A DNA stretch of 64,000 bases from an uncultured Veillonellaceae bacterium (GTDB lineage Bacteria; Bacillota; Negativicutes; Veillonellales; Dialisteraceae). Position 1 is the first letter of the stretch; each line of letters starts with the position of its first letter. Of this stretch, positions 17,448 to 25,314 are shown one piece after another. The translations under genes were made by a program, and so were the position numbers. The notes beneath the pieces were generated by a model. That model worked only from the letters and a program-made list of their open reading frames with translations, was not told where the DNA came from and did no database searches. Where the stretch lies: assembly GCA_927353735.1 (NCBI GenBank), contig CAKMIA010000001.1, forward strand, positions 484,789 through 548,788, read 5' to 3'.

Positions 17448-18346
17448 AGTTCCGGCTTCACCACGTCGGCGTCCAGAAGCCCTTCCGTAAGGCCCCGGTC
17501 GCTTACCGTGATCTCCGGCAGCGCAAAATATTCCATCAGACTGTCTATGATGGCCACCCCGGCGACGATGATATCCGCCCGGTCAGCCCGGAGCCCCTTC
17601 ACGTGGCACCGGTCCTCATAGGACATCTGGTACAGCTCCTTCAGCAGACGGGGCACATCCTCCTGCTGAATGACGTAGTCCTGCACCTTCGCCGCGTCAT
17701 AGGTCTCCAGCTCCTGCAGCATGGCCGCCATGGAGGTGGCTGTCCCGCCCACGCAGATCCAGTGCTTCACCGGCGCCAGATCCTTCGACTCCTGAAATTT
17801 CTGGAAGCAGTATTTCTTCAGCTCCCCGATGCCCCGCGCGGTGGTCGTATCAAAGAGGCCGGAGCAGCGCACGCAGCCGATGGGGAAGCTGTGCCGGTAG
17901 CCGATGGTGGGTCCGAAGCCCATGCACACCTCGGTGGAGCCGCCGCCCACATCGGTCACGGCCGATACGGAGGATGACATGCCCACCGCTCCGAAATAGC
18001 TGTAGAACGCTTCCATTTCTCCGGACAGGATCTCCACGGGGATGCCCGTCTTTTCCTCTGCCATGGCGGCGAAGGCCTTTCCCTGCGGGGAAGCGCGGAG
18101 GATCTCCGTCCCGTAGGCCCGGATCTCGTCCGCGCCGGCCGCCTTCGCCTCCTCGGCAAACTGCATCACCGCTTCCATGGTCCGGCAGCAGGCCGCCTCG
18201 GACAATCCGCTGTGCAGCGTCATGCCCTCGCCCAGCCGGGACGCATTGAGCCCCTTCTGCAGCGTATGCCATTCGCCGTTCGGCAGCTTTTCCGCCGTGA
18301 GCAGGCGTACGGAATTGGTGCCGATATCAATGACCGCTCTGATCAT
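17444..18346 (-). CDS. Ppx/GppA family exopolyphosphatase
   Basis: A 300-residue ASKHA-fold phosphatase, the short single-domain type found in Firmicutes. The phosphate-1 motif IDIGTNSVRLL is at residues 6-16, and the second phosphate loop TDVGGGSTEVCMGFG is near residue 135. Such enzymes hydrolyse polyphosphate or the pentaphosphate alarmone pppGpp; which one is not determinable. The start at 18346 (MIRAVIDIG) has AGGAGG four bases upstream; the frame extends further without an RBS. It lies between an S1-domain gene and tilS in one probable operon. Confidence 0.88.
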   Translation of the reverse strand: MIRAVIDIGTNSVRLLTAEKLPNGEWHTLQKGLNASRLGEGMTLHSGLSEAACCRTMEAVMQFAEEAKAAGADEIRAYGTEILRASPQGKAFAAMAEEKTGIPVEILSGEMEAFYSYFGAVGMSSSVSAVTDVGGGSTEVCMGFGPTIGYRHSFPIGCVRCSGLFDTTTARGIGELKKYCFQKFQESKDLAPVKHWICVGGTATSMAAMLQELETYDAAKVQDYVIQQEDVPRLLKELYQMSYEDRCHVKGLRADRADIIVAGVAIIDSLMEYFALPEITVSDRGLTEGLLDADVVKPEL

Positions 18347-18444
18347 GATTCCTCCTGTAAGAAAAGGCACAGCCGGAAGGCGGCCTTCTCAAACAAGGAA
18401 GGGAGCATCAAATGCCCCCCTCCTGCAAATATGTGCGGAAATTT

Positions 18445-18936
18445 TCAGTCCGCACGGCGGGCGCCGCGGCCCCCGCGCTTCGACTCTACATTTCTTTTTA
18501 AATCCAGCAGCCTTTCATCGCTGTCTTTCAGAAAACGGCTCAGCTTGTCCTCAAAGGAGACCGAAACTTCATGCCGTTTCTGCGGCCGGAATTCCCGGCG
18601 TCCTTCCTGCGGGCGTCCCCCGAAGGAGCGGCCCTGCGGACGGCGTCCCTCCGGACGGTCCCCGCCCCGGTCGGCTCTCTTTTCTCTCGCCACAGGCGCC
18701 GATGCCTGCGCCTGTTTGATGGAGAGGGCGATCTTGCCCTTGGCATCTACAGAGATGACCTTTACCTTCACCGTGTCATGCACTTTCAGGTAATCATTCA
18801 CATCATTGACATACTCACTGGAAACTTCTGAAATGTGTACCAGCCCCACTTTTTTATCCGGAAGCTCCACGAATGCCCCAAATTTTGCAATCCCGGTAAC
18901 GGTACCCTCTACGATGCTGCCGATTTCTAAATCCAT
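18445..18936 (-). CDS. S1 RNA-binding domain protein (YabR-like)
   Basis: A 163-residue protein with one S1 domain (residues 1-75: IGSIVEGTVTGIAKFGAFVEL, GLVHISEVS, VKVKVISVDAKGKIALSIK). A disordered Arg/Gly-rich linker follows (about 85-120), then a short helical, basic end. It belongs to the YabR/general stress protein 13 type found between divIC and ppx or tilS in Firmicutes. It probably binds RNA or the ribosome; no catalytic activity is expected. The SD (GGGGG) is about 13 bases upstream, rather far. Confidence 0.85.
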   Translation of the reverse strand: MDLEIGSIVEGTVTGIAKFGAFVELPDKKVGLVHISEVSSEYVNDVNDYLKVHDTVKVKVISVDAKGKIALSIKQAQASAPVAREKRADRGGDRPEGRRPQGRSFGGRPQEGRREFRPQKRHEVSVSFEDKLSRFLKDSDERLLDLKRNVESKRGGRGARRAD

Positions 18937-19078
18937 GAAAAAAATGCTGCCCCCTTATCCCCTGATAAAATGTTGATTTCATTATACGAAAATTTTTATC
19001 AACACGCAACATGGGACAAAGGAAGGAAATTCCCGTATTATCTACCTTCCCGCGGATTCCGGCCGCTGCCGGACGGGC

Positions 19079-19105
19079 AGAAAAAAAGAGCGGTTTCCCG
19101 CTCTC
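19079..19105 (-). terminator. Rho-independent terminator after divIC-like gene
   Basis: Minus-strand AGAGCGGGAAACCGCTCT followed by TTTTTTT. Confidence 0.85.
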
Positions 19106-19107
19106 TT

Positions 19108-19377
19108 CTACCGCACATACGGGACCTCCCCGGGCTTCACCATGCCCAGATCGTCCCGCGCCTTTCTTTCAATGACCGACCGGTCCTCCAGCGCCGCTTT
19201 CCGCTCCTCCAGATCGGCCTTTTCCTGCAGGAGCTCCTGCTTCGTCACCTCCGCCTCGGAGATCTGCCGGTGCAGCTCATACACCTGATAGCCCCGCCGG
19301 CAGGCAAAGATCAGCAGCAGCAGGAGCACCGCCATGATGGCAATACGGTCCGTACGCAGCCGGCGTCTCTTACGCAT
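19108..19377 (-). CDS. Septum formation initiator, FtsB/DivIC family
   Basis: An 89-residue bitopic membrane protein: a basic cytoplasmic tip (MRKRRRLRTDR), one transmembrane helix (about 11-30), a leucine/glutamate coiled coil (35-70), and the conserved end ERKARDDLGMVKPGE. FtsB/DivIC joins FtsL and FtsQ/DivIB to activate septal peptidoglycan synthesis. The start at 19377 has GGGAGGG upstream and overlaps the end of the carboxypeptidase gene by 8 bp. Position before the S1 gene is conserved in Firmicutes. Confidence 0.88.
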   Translation of the reverse strand: MRKRRRLRTDRIAIMAVLLLLLIFACRRGYQVYELHRQISEAEVTKQELLQEKADLEERKAALEDRSVIERKARDDLGMVKPGEVPYVR

Positions 19378-20305
19378 GAGGTTCCCTCCCCAGCATCTGA
19401 TTGACCCATTTATAGAAGGGCGGCTCTGCGGCGAGCGCCGCTTCATAGGCTGCTTCCATCCGGGCCGCCTGGAAACCGTAATCCAGCCAGACCTTCACGT
19501 CCTCCCAGCGTTCCTCGTCATGGTACACCGCGGCGATCATGAGCCGGCCGTCCTGCTCCGCCGAGGCGACGAGGCATTCCCCCGCCGCATCGGTCATTCC
19601 GGTCTTGACGCCATTGGCCCCCGGATAGCCGCTGTCCAGAAATTCATTGCGGTTCTCCACGATGCGGTACATGCCGTCCCGGTACACCATATTGTGCGTC
19701 TTTTCCCGGACGATGTCCCGGAATTCCGGATTGCCCATGGCATAGCGGGCGATCTTCACCATGTCCCGCGCCGTGGTGTAATGATCGGGATCGGTCAGCC
19801 CGTTCGGATTGGCGAAATGGGAATGGCTCACGCCGATGGAAGCGCTCTTCTCATTCATCATTTCAATGAACCGGTCATAGGAGCCGCCCACCGTTTCCGC
19901 CACGGCCACCGCCGCGTCATTGCCGGAGACGAGCATCATGCCGTACAGCACCTCCCGGAGCGACAGCGGCAGGTCCGGGCGCAGCCCCAGATTCGTCCCG
20001 TCCTGCGCCATTGCCCGCGGAGAGATCACCGCATCCGCATCGAGCAGCCCGTGCCCTTCCTCCAGGGCAAGTATGCAGGTGAGGATCTTGGTGGTGCTCG
20101 CCGGATTGATGCGGGCATTCCCGTCCTTATCCGCGTAGATCTCACCGGTATTTCCATCGATCACCGCCGCAGAGACCGCACGGGTCGCCGGAGGCGGCGG
20201 AAGCACGGGCGGCTGCGGCGGAGGCGGCGTCATCGCCACGGCAGCTCCTGCGGCAGCGCCGCAGACGACCACCGCCAGCAGCACCGCTTTGATCCATTTC
20301 TTCAT
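19370..20305 (-). CDS. D-alanyl-D-alanine carboxypeptidase (S11, DacF-like)
   Basis: A 311-residue periplasmic penicillin-binding protein that trims the terminal D-Ala of peptidoglycan stem peptides. After a signal peptide (MKKWIKAVLLAVVV) and a Pro-rich linker come the three S11 motifs: SxxK as STTK, SxN as SGN (VSGNDAAVAV), and KTG in VKTGMTDAAG. The C-terminal extension typical of DacA is short here. The start at 20305 has AAGGAGG; the longer frame is discarded. It overlaps the FtsB/DivIC-like gene, coupling cell-wall maturation with division. Confidence 0.93.
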   Translation of the reverse strand: MKKWIKAVLLAVVVCGAAAGAAVAMTPPPPQPPVLPPPPATRAVSAAVIDGNTGEIYADKDGNARINPASTTKILTCILALEEGHGLLDADAVISPRAMAQDGTNLGLRPDLPLSLREVLYGMMLVSGNDAAVAVAETVGGSYDRFIEMMNEKSASIGVSHSHFANPNGLTDPDHYTTARDMVKIARYAMGNPEFRDIVREKTHNMVYRDGMYRIVENRNEFLDSGYPGANGVKTGMTDAAGECLVASAEQDGRLMIAAVYHDEERWEDVKVWLDYGFQAARMEAAYEAALAAEPPFYKWVNQMLGREPHA

Positions 20306-20393
20306 GTCATCCTCCTTCAAGGCCCTCGGCCTTACTCCGGACATCCGGTCCGGCATTCCCCCCTATTGTAGCACAGCCGGAAAGAGGCGCACG

Positions 20394-20421
20394 AAAAAAC
20401 AGCCCGCATGCGCAGGCTGCT
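20394..20421 (-). terminator. Rho-independent terminator of the carbonic anhydrase gene
   Basis: Minus-strand AGCAGCCTGCGCATGCGGGCTGT hairpin with a run of T. Confidence 0.8.
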
Positions 20422-20423
20422 CC

Positions 20424-20990
20424 TCAGCGCACGGGCCGTCCCGCCGCCGAAGCCTCGGGGATCTCCGTGAGCTGTCCCGTATGGATATCGTACATATAGC
20501 CGTAGATGGGAATGTATCCCGGCACCAGCGGGTGGGCCCGGAGGCGCTTCACATCCTCAATGAGGCACTGCGGCTCTCCGCTGATGGTGTGGAATTCCAT
20601 ATCCGTTTCCGCGCCCGGCACAAAGGGCGGCACATTCACCCAGCGGCTGCCGTCCCACACGGACGGTCCCGTGCTCTCCGCCAGCAGCGCCCGGAACGTC
20701 TCCTCCGTGAAGGACGCCATGCCGCACTCCGTATGATGGATCACGAACCATTCCGACGTGCCCAGCATCTTGGCGGAGATCACCAGCGAGCGCACCGCAT
20801 CCTCCGTGACACGGCCGCCTGCATTGCGGACCACATAGGCATCGTCCGCCAGTCCTGCAAACTGCACCGGGTCCATGCGCGCATCCATGCACGTGAGGAT
20901 CGCAAATTTTTTCTCCGGATGGCCCGATGCGCCCTTTCTCTTCACATAGGCCGCATTGGCCGCTTCCACTTTTTCTCTGATCCCGTTCAT
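20424..20990 (-). CDS. Beta-type carbonic anhydrase
   Basis: A 188-residue zinc enzyme for CO2 hydration. The zinc ligands are visible as CMDARMD (Cys and the Asp/Arg dyad, near residue 34) and HHTECG (His and second Cys, near residue 90). It is of the compact clade seen in mycobacteria and Firmicutes. The ATG at 20990 has AAGGGAG upstream; a GTG at 21005 is possible but lacks spacing for an SD. It follows the M48 gene by about 10 bp and is probably co-transcribed. It may supply bicarbonate for carboxylations. Confidence 0.9.
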   Translation of the reverse strand: MNGIREKVEAANAAYVKRKGASGHPEKKFAILTCMDARMDPVQFAGLADDAYVVRNAGGRVTEDAVRSLVISAKMLGTSEWFVIHHTECGMASFTEETFRALLAESTGPSVWDGSRWVNVPPFVPGAETDMEFHTISGEPQCLIEDVKRLRAHPLVPGYIPIYGYMYDIHTGQLTEIPEASAAGRPVR

Positions 20991-21001
20991 CCCTGCTCCC
21001 T

Positions 21002-22054
21002 TCACTGCTTCAGAATCCCTTCATTCAGCGCCGCCGCCATGGCCGCGCCGTTCTCTCCGGCACTCACCGTATAAATGGCTTCGCCGCCGCAGCAGATGTC
21101 GCTGCCGTCATAGGAAGCGGCGGTCTGACGGCCCTCATGATACAGCTGGGCCAGCTTCCCCGCTGCCAGATAGGTCCGTTCCTCTCCGGTGTAGCCGCTC
21201 ATGGGCACCCCCTGAAAGGCCTTCTTCCCGTTCACCGTGATATAGCCATCCTTCACATTCACATGTTTGCCGGAGTATTCATACATCCGCTTGATATTCT
21301 TATTGATGCGGTCCGTCGTGGCAGGATGGTTGGACGGCGCCAGCACGGCTTTGAGCCCCGTGGGCGAACTCTCGCCGTAGCGGTCGCGGAGCACCGCCAT
21401 GGAAGCCGCTGCCGCGCCGGGATTGTACCCCGCCTCCACCAGATACTCAAATCCGATGTCATCCGCTTCCTTTTCCTGATCCTTCGTGAATACCGCATTG
21501 GAAATATAATTGCCCGCGATATTGGCAAGCAGCACCGACGCGATGGTAGGATCGTCCGCCAGATAAATATTGAGCGCCGTCGTGAGCCCCACCTGCTTCT
21601 TCACGCCCGATACGGAATGGCGCTTCTCCCCATGTGCCAGCTCATGGGCCATCACATAGGCCAGCTCGCTGTCGTCGAAGGAGTCCAGCGAGCCCTTATT
21701 GACGCACATGACCCCGCCGAGACTCATGAAGGCATTGATCTCCTCGTCAGGCGATACATACACGGAGTAATCCCGCTTGATCTGTCCGCCGGAGCGCAGC
21801 CGCTCATAGATCCCCTGCACCCGTGCGTCCGCCGCCGGGTCTGCATAGACGCCGGTCTGCTGCTGGCACTCCCCGAGAAACTGAGCCTGCGCGCCGTCAT
21901 CCAGCGCGGAATAATAATTCGATACGTAGAGCACCGCTGCCGCGCCGAAAAGCAGCTTCTCCGTCACGGACGCCGCGCTGGCCGGCTGCGGCACCGCCAG
22001 CAGGATCAAGCATGCCGCAGCGGCCGCCGCTGCGGTCTGTTTCCATCGTTTCAC
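21002..22054 (-). CDS. M48 family metallopeptidase (BepA/HtpX-like, secreted)
   Basis: A 350-residue exported protease with an Ala-rich signal peptide (MKRWKQTAAAAAAACL ... ASA). The zinc motif HELAH is in YVMAHELAHGEKRH near residue 130, and the third ligand in the EKEADDIGFEYL motif. The domain is of the periplasmic M48 type used in outer-membrane quality control. The C-terminal 90 residues have no recognised domain. A GTG start at 22054 is chosen since GGAGG lies seven bases upstream; the ATG at 22060 would be only one base from it. Confidence 0.85.
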   Translation of the reverse strand: MKRWKQTAAAAAAACLILLAVPQPASAASVTEKLLFGAAAVLYVSNYYSALDDGAQAQFLGECQQQTGVYADPAADARVQGIYERLRSGGQIKRDYSVYVSPDEEINAFMSLGGVMCVNKGSLDSFDDSELAYVMAHELAHGEKRHSVSGVKKQVGLTTALNIYLADDPTIASVLLANIAGNYISNAVFTKDQEKEADDIGFEYLVEAGYNPGAAAASMAVLRDRYGESSPTGLKAVLAPSNHPATTDRINKNIKRMYEYSGKHVNVKDGYITVNGKKAFQGVPMSGYTGEERTYLAAGKLAQLYHEGRQTAASYDGSDICCGGEAIYTVSAGENGAAMAAALNEGILKQ

Positions 22055-22131
22055 CGCCATCCCTCCTTTCTGCCGGACCGGCCGGTGATTCCTGCCTTTA
22101 TTGTATCATACCCCCGCCCCTCCTCCGGGCG

Positions 22132-22172
22132 CACAAAAAAAGAATCCGGATCTCTCCGCATTCTCCTTTGTC
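22132..22172 (-). terminator. Probable terminator of the tRNA-Pro/tRNA-Arg transcript
   Basis: Minus-strand imperfect stem GAATGCGGA / TCCGGATTC followed by TTTTTTTG, about 50 bp after tRNA-Arg. Confidence 0.6.
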
Positions 22173-22217
22173 CGCTCTGCGCGGCCTTTCTATGGTCAAC
22201 ACCCGAGGTGTTTCTTG

Positions 22218-22294
<77 letters not shown>

Positions 22295-22300
22295 GTTCAT

Positions 22301-22376
22301 TGGTCGGGGCAGCCGGACTCGAACTGGCGACCCCCTGCTCCCAAAGCAGGTGCGCTACCAACTGCGCTATGCCCCG
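22301..22376 (-). tRNA. tRNA-Pro (anticodon UGG)
   Basis: A 76-nt cloverleaf with encoded CCA. The acceptor stem CGGGGCA pairs with TGCCCCG, and the anticodon loop TTTGGGA gives UGG, which reads proline codons. It lies six bases upstream of tRNA-Arg in the same transcript. Confidence 0.95.
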
Positions 22377-22400
22377 CGGTACTTCCGCAAGTACCTCCTC

Positions 22401-22429
22401 ATTTTAATCGATATGTATTCTCTTGTCAA
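22401..22429 (-). promoter_or_regulatory. Promoter of the tRNA-Pro/tRNA-Arg operon
   Basis: Minus-strand TTGACA (22424-22429), 17-bp spacer, TAAAAT (22401-22406), about 25 bp before tRNA-Pro. Confidence 0.75.
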
Positions 22430-22465
22430 ATGGAAGCATTTCCTTTTCTTTTTCTTCCGCGCACA

Positions 22466-22495
22466 CAAAAAAGCGGCCTGTGCAGACCGCTTTTT
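22466..22495 (-). terminator. Rho-independent terminator of malic enzyme gene
   Basis: Minus-strand AAGCGGTCTG / CAGGCCGCTT hairpin followed by TTTTTG. Confidence 0.85.
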
Positions 22496-22518
22496 CATTG
22501 CTGTCAGAAAGTCTCCGA

Positions 22519-23721
22519 TCAGTCTCTGTACTGTTCCGGAAGTTCCTTCACTCTGGCCACGCCGGTTTCCACCGCTGCCTTGGCGACCGCCTTGGCGACC
22601 GCCTTCGGTACACGGGGATCGAATACATCGACCACAACGTGATCCGGGCTGAGTTCTTCATCAGGCATGAGGTTTGCCAGGGCATACGCCGCTGCCAGCT
22701 TCATTTCCTCATTGATCTGACGGGCACGTACGTCCAGTGCGCCGCGGAAGAGGCCCGGGAATACGCTGGAGTTGTTGACCTGGTTCGGCATATCGCTGCG
22801 GCCCGTGCCGAAGATGTAAACGCCGGCTTCTCTGGCGGCGTCGAGCATCATTTCCGGAGTCGGGTTTGCCATGGCGAATACGATGTTCTTTTCTGCCATG
22901 TTCTTTACGATCTTAGGAGTGAATACGCCCGGTGCGGAGCAGCCCAGGAGCACATCGGCGCCCTTGACGGCTTCGGCCAGCGTGCCCTGCTTGTTTTCCG
23001 GATTGACGCGGGCAGCCAGTTCCTTCTGGATGCGGTCCAGCTTGCCGTTGTCGTACATGATGCCCTTGCTGTTGAGGATCGTCATGTTTTCATCCTTGAC
23101 GCCGGCTTCCAGCAGCAGACGGGCGATAGCGGAGCCTGCGGCGCCGGCGCCGTTCATGACGACCTTCACTTCGTCGATCTTCTTGCCCACGAGACGGAGG
23201 CCGCCCAGTACCGCTGCGAGAGCGGCGATGGCCGTGCCGTGCTGATCGTCATGGAATACAGGAATATTCATGGTGGCTTTCAGCTTGTCCTCGATGTCGT
23301 AGCATTTCGGGGAAGAGAGATCTTCCAGATTGATGCCGGCGAAGGATTTTTCCAGCAGCTGAACGGTATGAATGAATTCATCAGGATCTTTCGTGTTGAT
23401 GACGATCGGGATCGCATCCACATTGCCGAAGCGTTTGTAGAGCGCACTCTTGCCTTCCATGACCGGGAGGGAAGCCGCCGGTCCGATGTCGCCGAGGCCG
23501 AGCACACGGGTGCCGTCGGAAATGACAGCCACTACATTGCCTCTCCAGGTGAGGTCGAGGGACAGATCCTCATCTTCCTTGATGGCAAGGCACGGAGCGG
23601 AGACGCCCGGCGTGTATACCACGGCCAGATCGTGCGCGTTTTCCACGGGAGCACTGAGTTCAGTGTGAATCATCTGATGTTTTTCTTTTCTCAGCGCCAT
23701 AGCTTCTTCTCTTAAATCCAT
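22519..23721 (-). CDS. NAD(P)-dependent malic enzyme (malate dehydrogenase, decarboxylating)
   Basis: A 400-residue short-type bacterial malic enzyme that converts malate to pyruvate and CO2 with NAD(P) reduction. The N-terminal malic domain contains YTPGVSAPC, GDIGPAASLPVMEGK, a catalytic lysine region, and the metal/substrate stretch FHDDQHGTAIA. The Rossmann domain has the dinucleotide loop GAGAAGSAIA. A GGAG-containing SD precedes the ATG at 23721. It stands alone with its own terminator. In an anaerobe it probably links C4 acids to pyruvate metabolism. Confidence 0.94.
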   Translation of the reverse strand: MDLREEAMALRKEKHQMIHTELSAPVENAHDLAVVYTPGVSAPCLAIKEDEDLSLDLTWRGNVVAVISDGTRVLGLGDIGPAASLPVMEGKSALYKRFGNVDAIPIVINTKDPDEFIHTVQLLEKSFAGINLEDLSSPKCYDIEDKLKATMNIPVFHDDQHGTAIAALAAVLGGLRLVGKKIDEVKVVMNGAGAAGSAIARLLLEAGVKDENMTILNSKGIMYDNGKLDRIQKELAARVNPENKQGTLAEAVKGADVLLGCSAPGVFTPKIVKNMAEKNIVFAMANPTPEMMLDAAREAGVYIFGTGRSDMPNQVNNSSVFPGLFRGALDVRARQINEEMKLAAAYALANLMPDEELSPDHVVVDVFDPRVPKAVAKAVAKAAVETGVARVKELPEQYRD

Positions 23722-23770
23722 AATAGGCTCCTTTCAAAATAAACCAACCGGCTGTGATACAAAAGCCGAA

Positions 23771-24544
23771 TCAGTCCTTTATGGCGGGCATGTTGCGCCC
23801 GTTGAAGATCTCCGCCATTTCCTGCTTCAGCAGCCGGCGGATACGCTTCACCTCTTTCGCAGGCAGTTCCTCCTCCTTCGTGTGGAAGAGATAATTGTCC
23901 AGGTGGAAATCATGGAGCATCATCTTCGTGTGGAAGAGATTCTCCTGATACACATTGACATCCACCATGTCATATTTATGCCGGATCTCGGGGGCGATGT
24001 AATTCTGGATGGAATTGATGCGGTGGTCGATGAAGATCTTCCGGCCGTTCACATCGCGGGTGAAGCCGCCCACGCGGTAATCCGCCACGACGATATCCGC
24101 ATCAAAGGAACGGAGCAGGAAATTCAGCGCATTCAGCGGAGAGATCTTGCCGCAGGTGGACACATCGATATCCGCGCGGAAGGTGCAGATGCCGTCCTGC
24201 GGATGCATTTCCGGGTAGGTGTGGACCGTGATGTGGCTCTTGTCCAGATGGAAAACCACATCCTGCTTCTCGATGCCTACCGGTTCCTCCGAGATGAGCA
24301 TGGTCACGCTCGCGCCCTGCGGGTCATAATCCTGCGACGCGATATTCAGGATATTGGCCCCGATCATATGCGCCACATCCTTCAGGAGCTGAGTCAGCCT
24401 TTCTGCACTGTACTCCTCGTCGATATAGGCAATATATTTTTCCCGTTCCGCCGCTTCCGCTGCATAACAGATGTCATACATATTGAAGCTGAGCGTCTTG
24501 GTGAGATTGTTAAATCCAAAAAGCTTTAATTTTCTTTTTGCCAT
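23771..24544 (-). CDS. speD: S-adenosylmethionine decarboxylase (SpeD, class 1A type)
   Basis: A 257-residue proenzyme of the long, E. coli-like type. The cleavage site that makes the pyruvoyl group is the Ser in [13 protein letters not shown] (near residue 112). The [13 protein letters not shown] region supplies the conserved catalytic Cys. It produces the aminopropyl donor for spermidine. No spermidine synthase is in the window. Monocistronic; the AT-rich region 24545-24690 upstream probably holds its promoter. Confidence 0.93.
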   Translation of the reverse strand: MAKRKLKLFGFNNLTKTLSFNMYDICYAAEAAEREKYIAYIDEEYSAERLTQLLKDVAHMIGANILNIASQDYDPQGASVTMLISEEPVGIEKQDVVFHLDKSHITVHTYPEMHPQDGICTFRADIDVSTCGKISPLNALNFLLRSFDADIVVADYRVGGFTRDVNGRKIFIDHRINSIQNYIAPEIRHKYDMVDVNVYQENLFHTKMMLHDFHLDNYLFHTKEEELPAKEVKRIRRLLKQEMAEIFNGRNMPAIKD

Positions 24545-24708
24545 AGTCGATGTCCTCTCCCCCTCCCTTCCGGCTTATATTGTATATTATATCAGACAAT
24601 TAGTGTATCTGTATGCCGATTTTATAAAATATTCGATACTCTTAAAATATCAAATATTCATCGGGAAGGCCCATTTTGTCAAAAACTCATCGGAGCGCCC
24701 GGCACTCC
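24545..24708. promoter_or_regulatory. AT-rich spacer with the speD promoter region
   Basis: Between speD and rdgB the sequence is markedly AT-rich at 24580-24660, with several TATAAA/TAAAAT-like -10 candidates on the minus strand. No single promoter is clearly best, and no gene is seen. Confidence 0.35.
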
Positions 24709-25302
24709 TTATTTCTTTTCCTCTTTCAGCTTTTCGATCAGTGCCCGGAGCGCCCGTCCCCGGTGGCTGATGCCGTTTTTTTCCTCCAGCGAGAGCTCCG
24801 CCATCGTCCGTCCGAACTGCGGCAGGAAAAAGAGCGGATCATAGCCGAAGCCGCCCGTCCCTGCATAGAAATCGCGGATGATGCCCTCGCATTCGCCCCG
24901 TGCGGTCACCGCCCGCCCGTCAGGCCAGACCAGCGCCACCACGCACACATAGCGCCCTTTCCGTTCCTCGCCGTGATACGGCGCCAGGTCGCGGATCAGC
25001 TTCTGGTTATTGGCTTCATCATCGCCGTGATGTCCGGCGTAGCGTGCCGAATAGATGCCCGGCCGGTCGCCCAGCGCATCGGCAATGATGCCCGAATCAT
25101 CAGACAGCACCGGTTCCCCGATAGAAGCAGCATAGCTCCGCGCCTTCTGAAGCGCATTCTCCTCGAAGGTCTCCCCCGTCTCCTCCGGGTCCGGCAGATC
25201 GGCGATCTCGGAGATCGGCACCGCGTCCCAGCCCAGCTCGGCAAAGGCTTCCCGGAATTCTCTGATTTTTCCCTGATTATGCGTAGCCAGTACGATCTTC
25301 AT
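24709..25302 (-). CDS. rdgB: XTP/dITP diphosphatase (RdgB/HAM1)
   Basis: A 197-residue house-cleaning pyrophosphatase that removes non-canonical purine nucleotides (dITP, XTP). Family marks: the start MKIVLATHNQGKIREF, LSDDSGI near residue 70, GIYSARYAG, and FGYDPLFFLPQFGRTMAEL near the C-terminus. AAAGGAG precedes the ATG at 25302. It lies 12 bp downstream of the methylase-like gene, so the two are probably one operon. Confidence 0.95.
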   Translation of the reverse strand: MKIVLATHNQGKIREFREAFAELGWDAVPISEIADLPDPEETGETFEENALQKARSYAASIGEPVLSDDSGIIADALGDRPGIYSARYAGHHGDDEANNQKLIRDLAPYHGEERKGRYVCVVALVWPDGRAVTARGECEGIIRDFYAGTGGFGYDPLFFLPQFGRTMAELSLEEKNGISHRGRALRALIEKLKEEKK

Positions 25303-25314
25303 GTCCGACTCCTT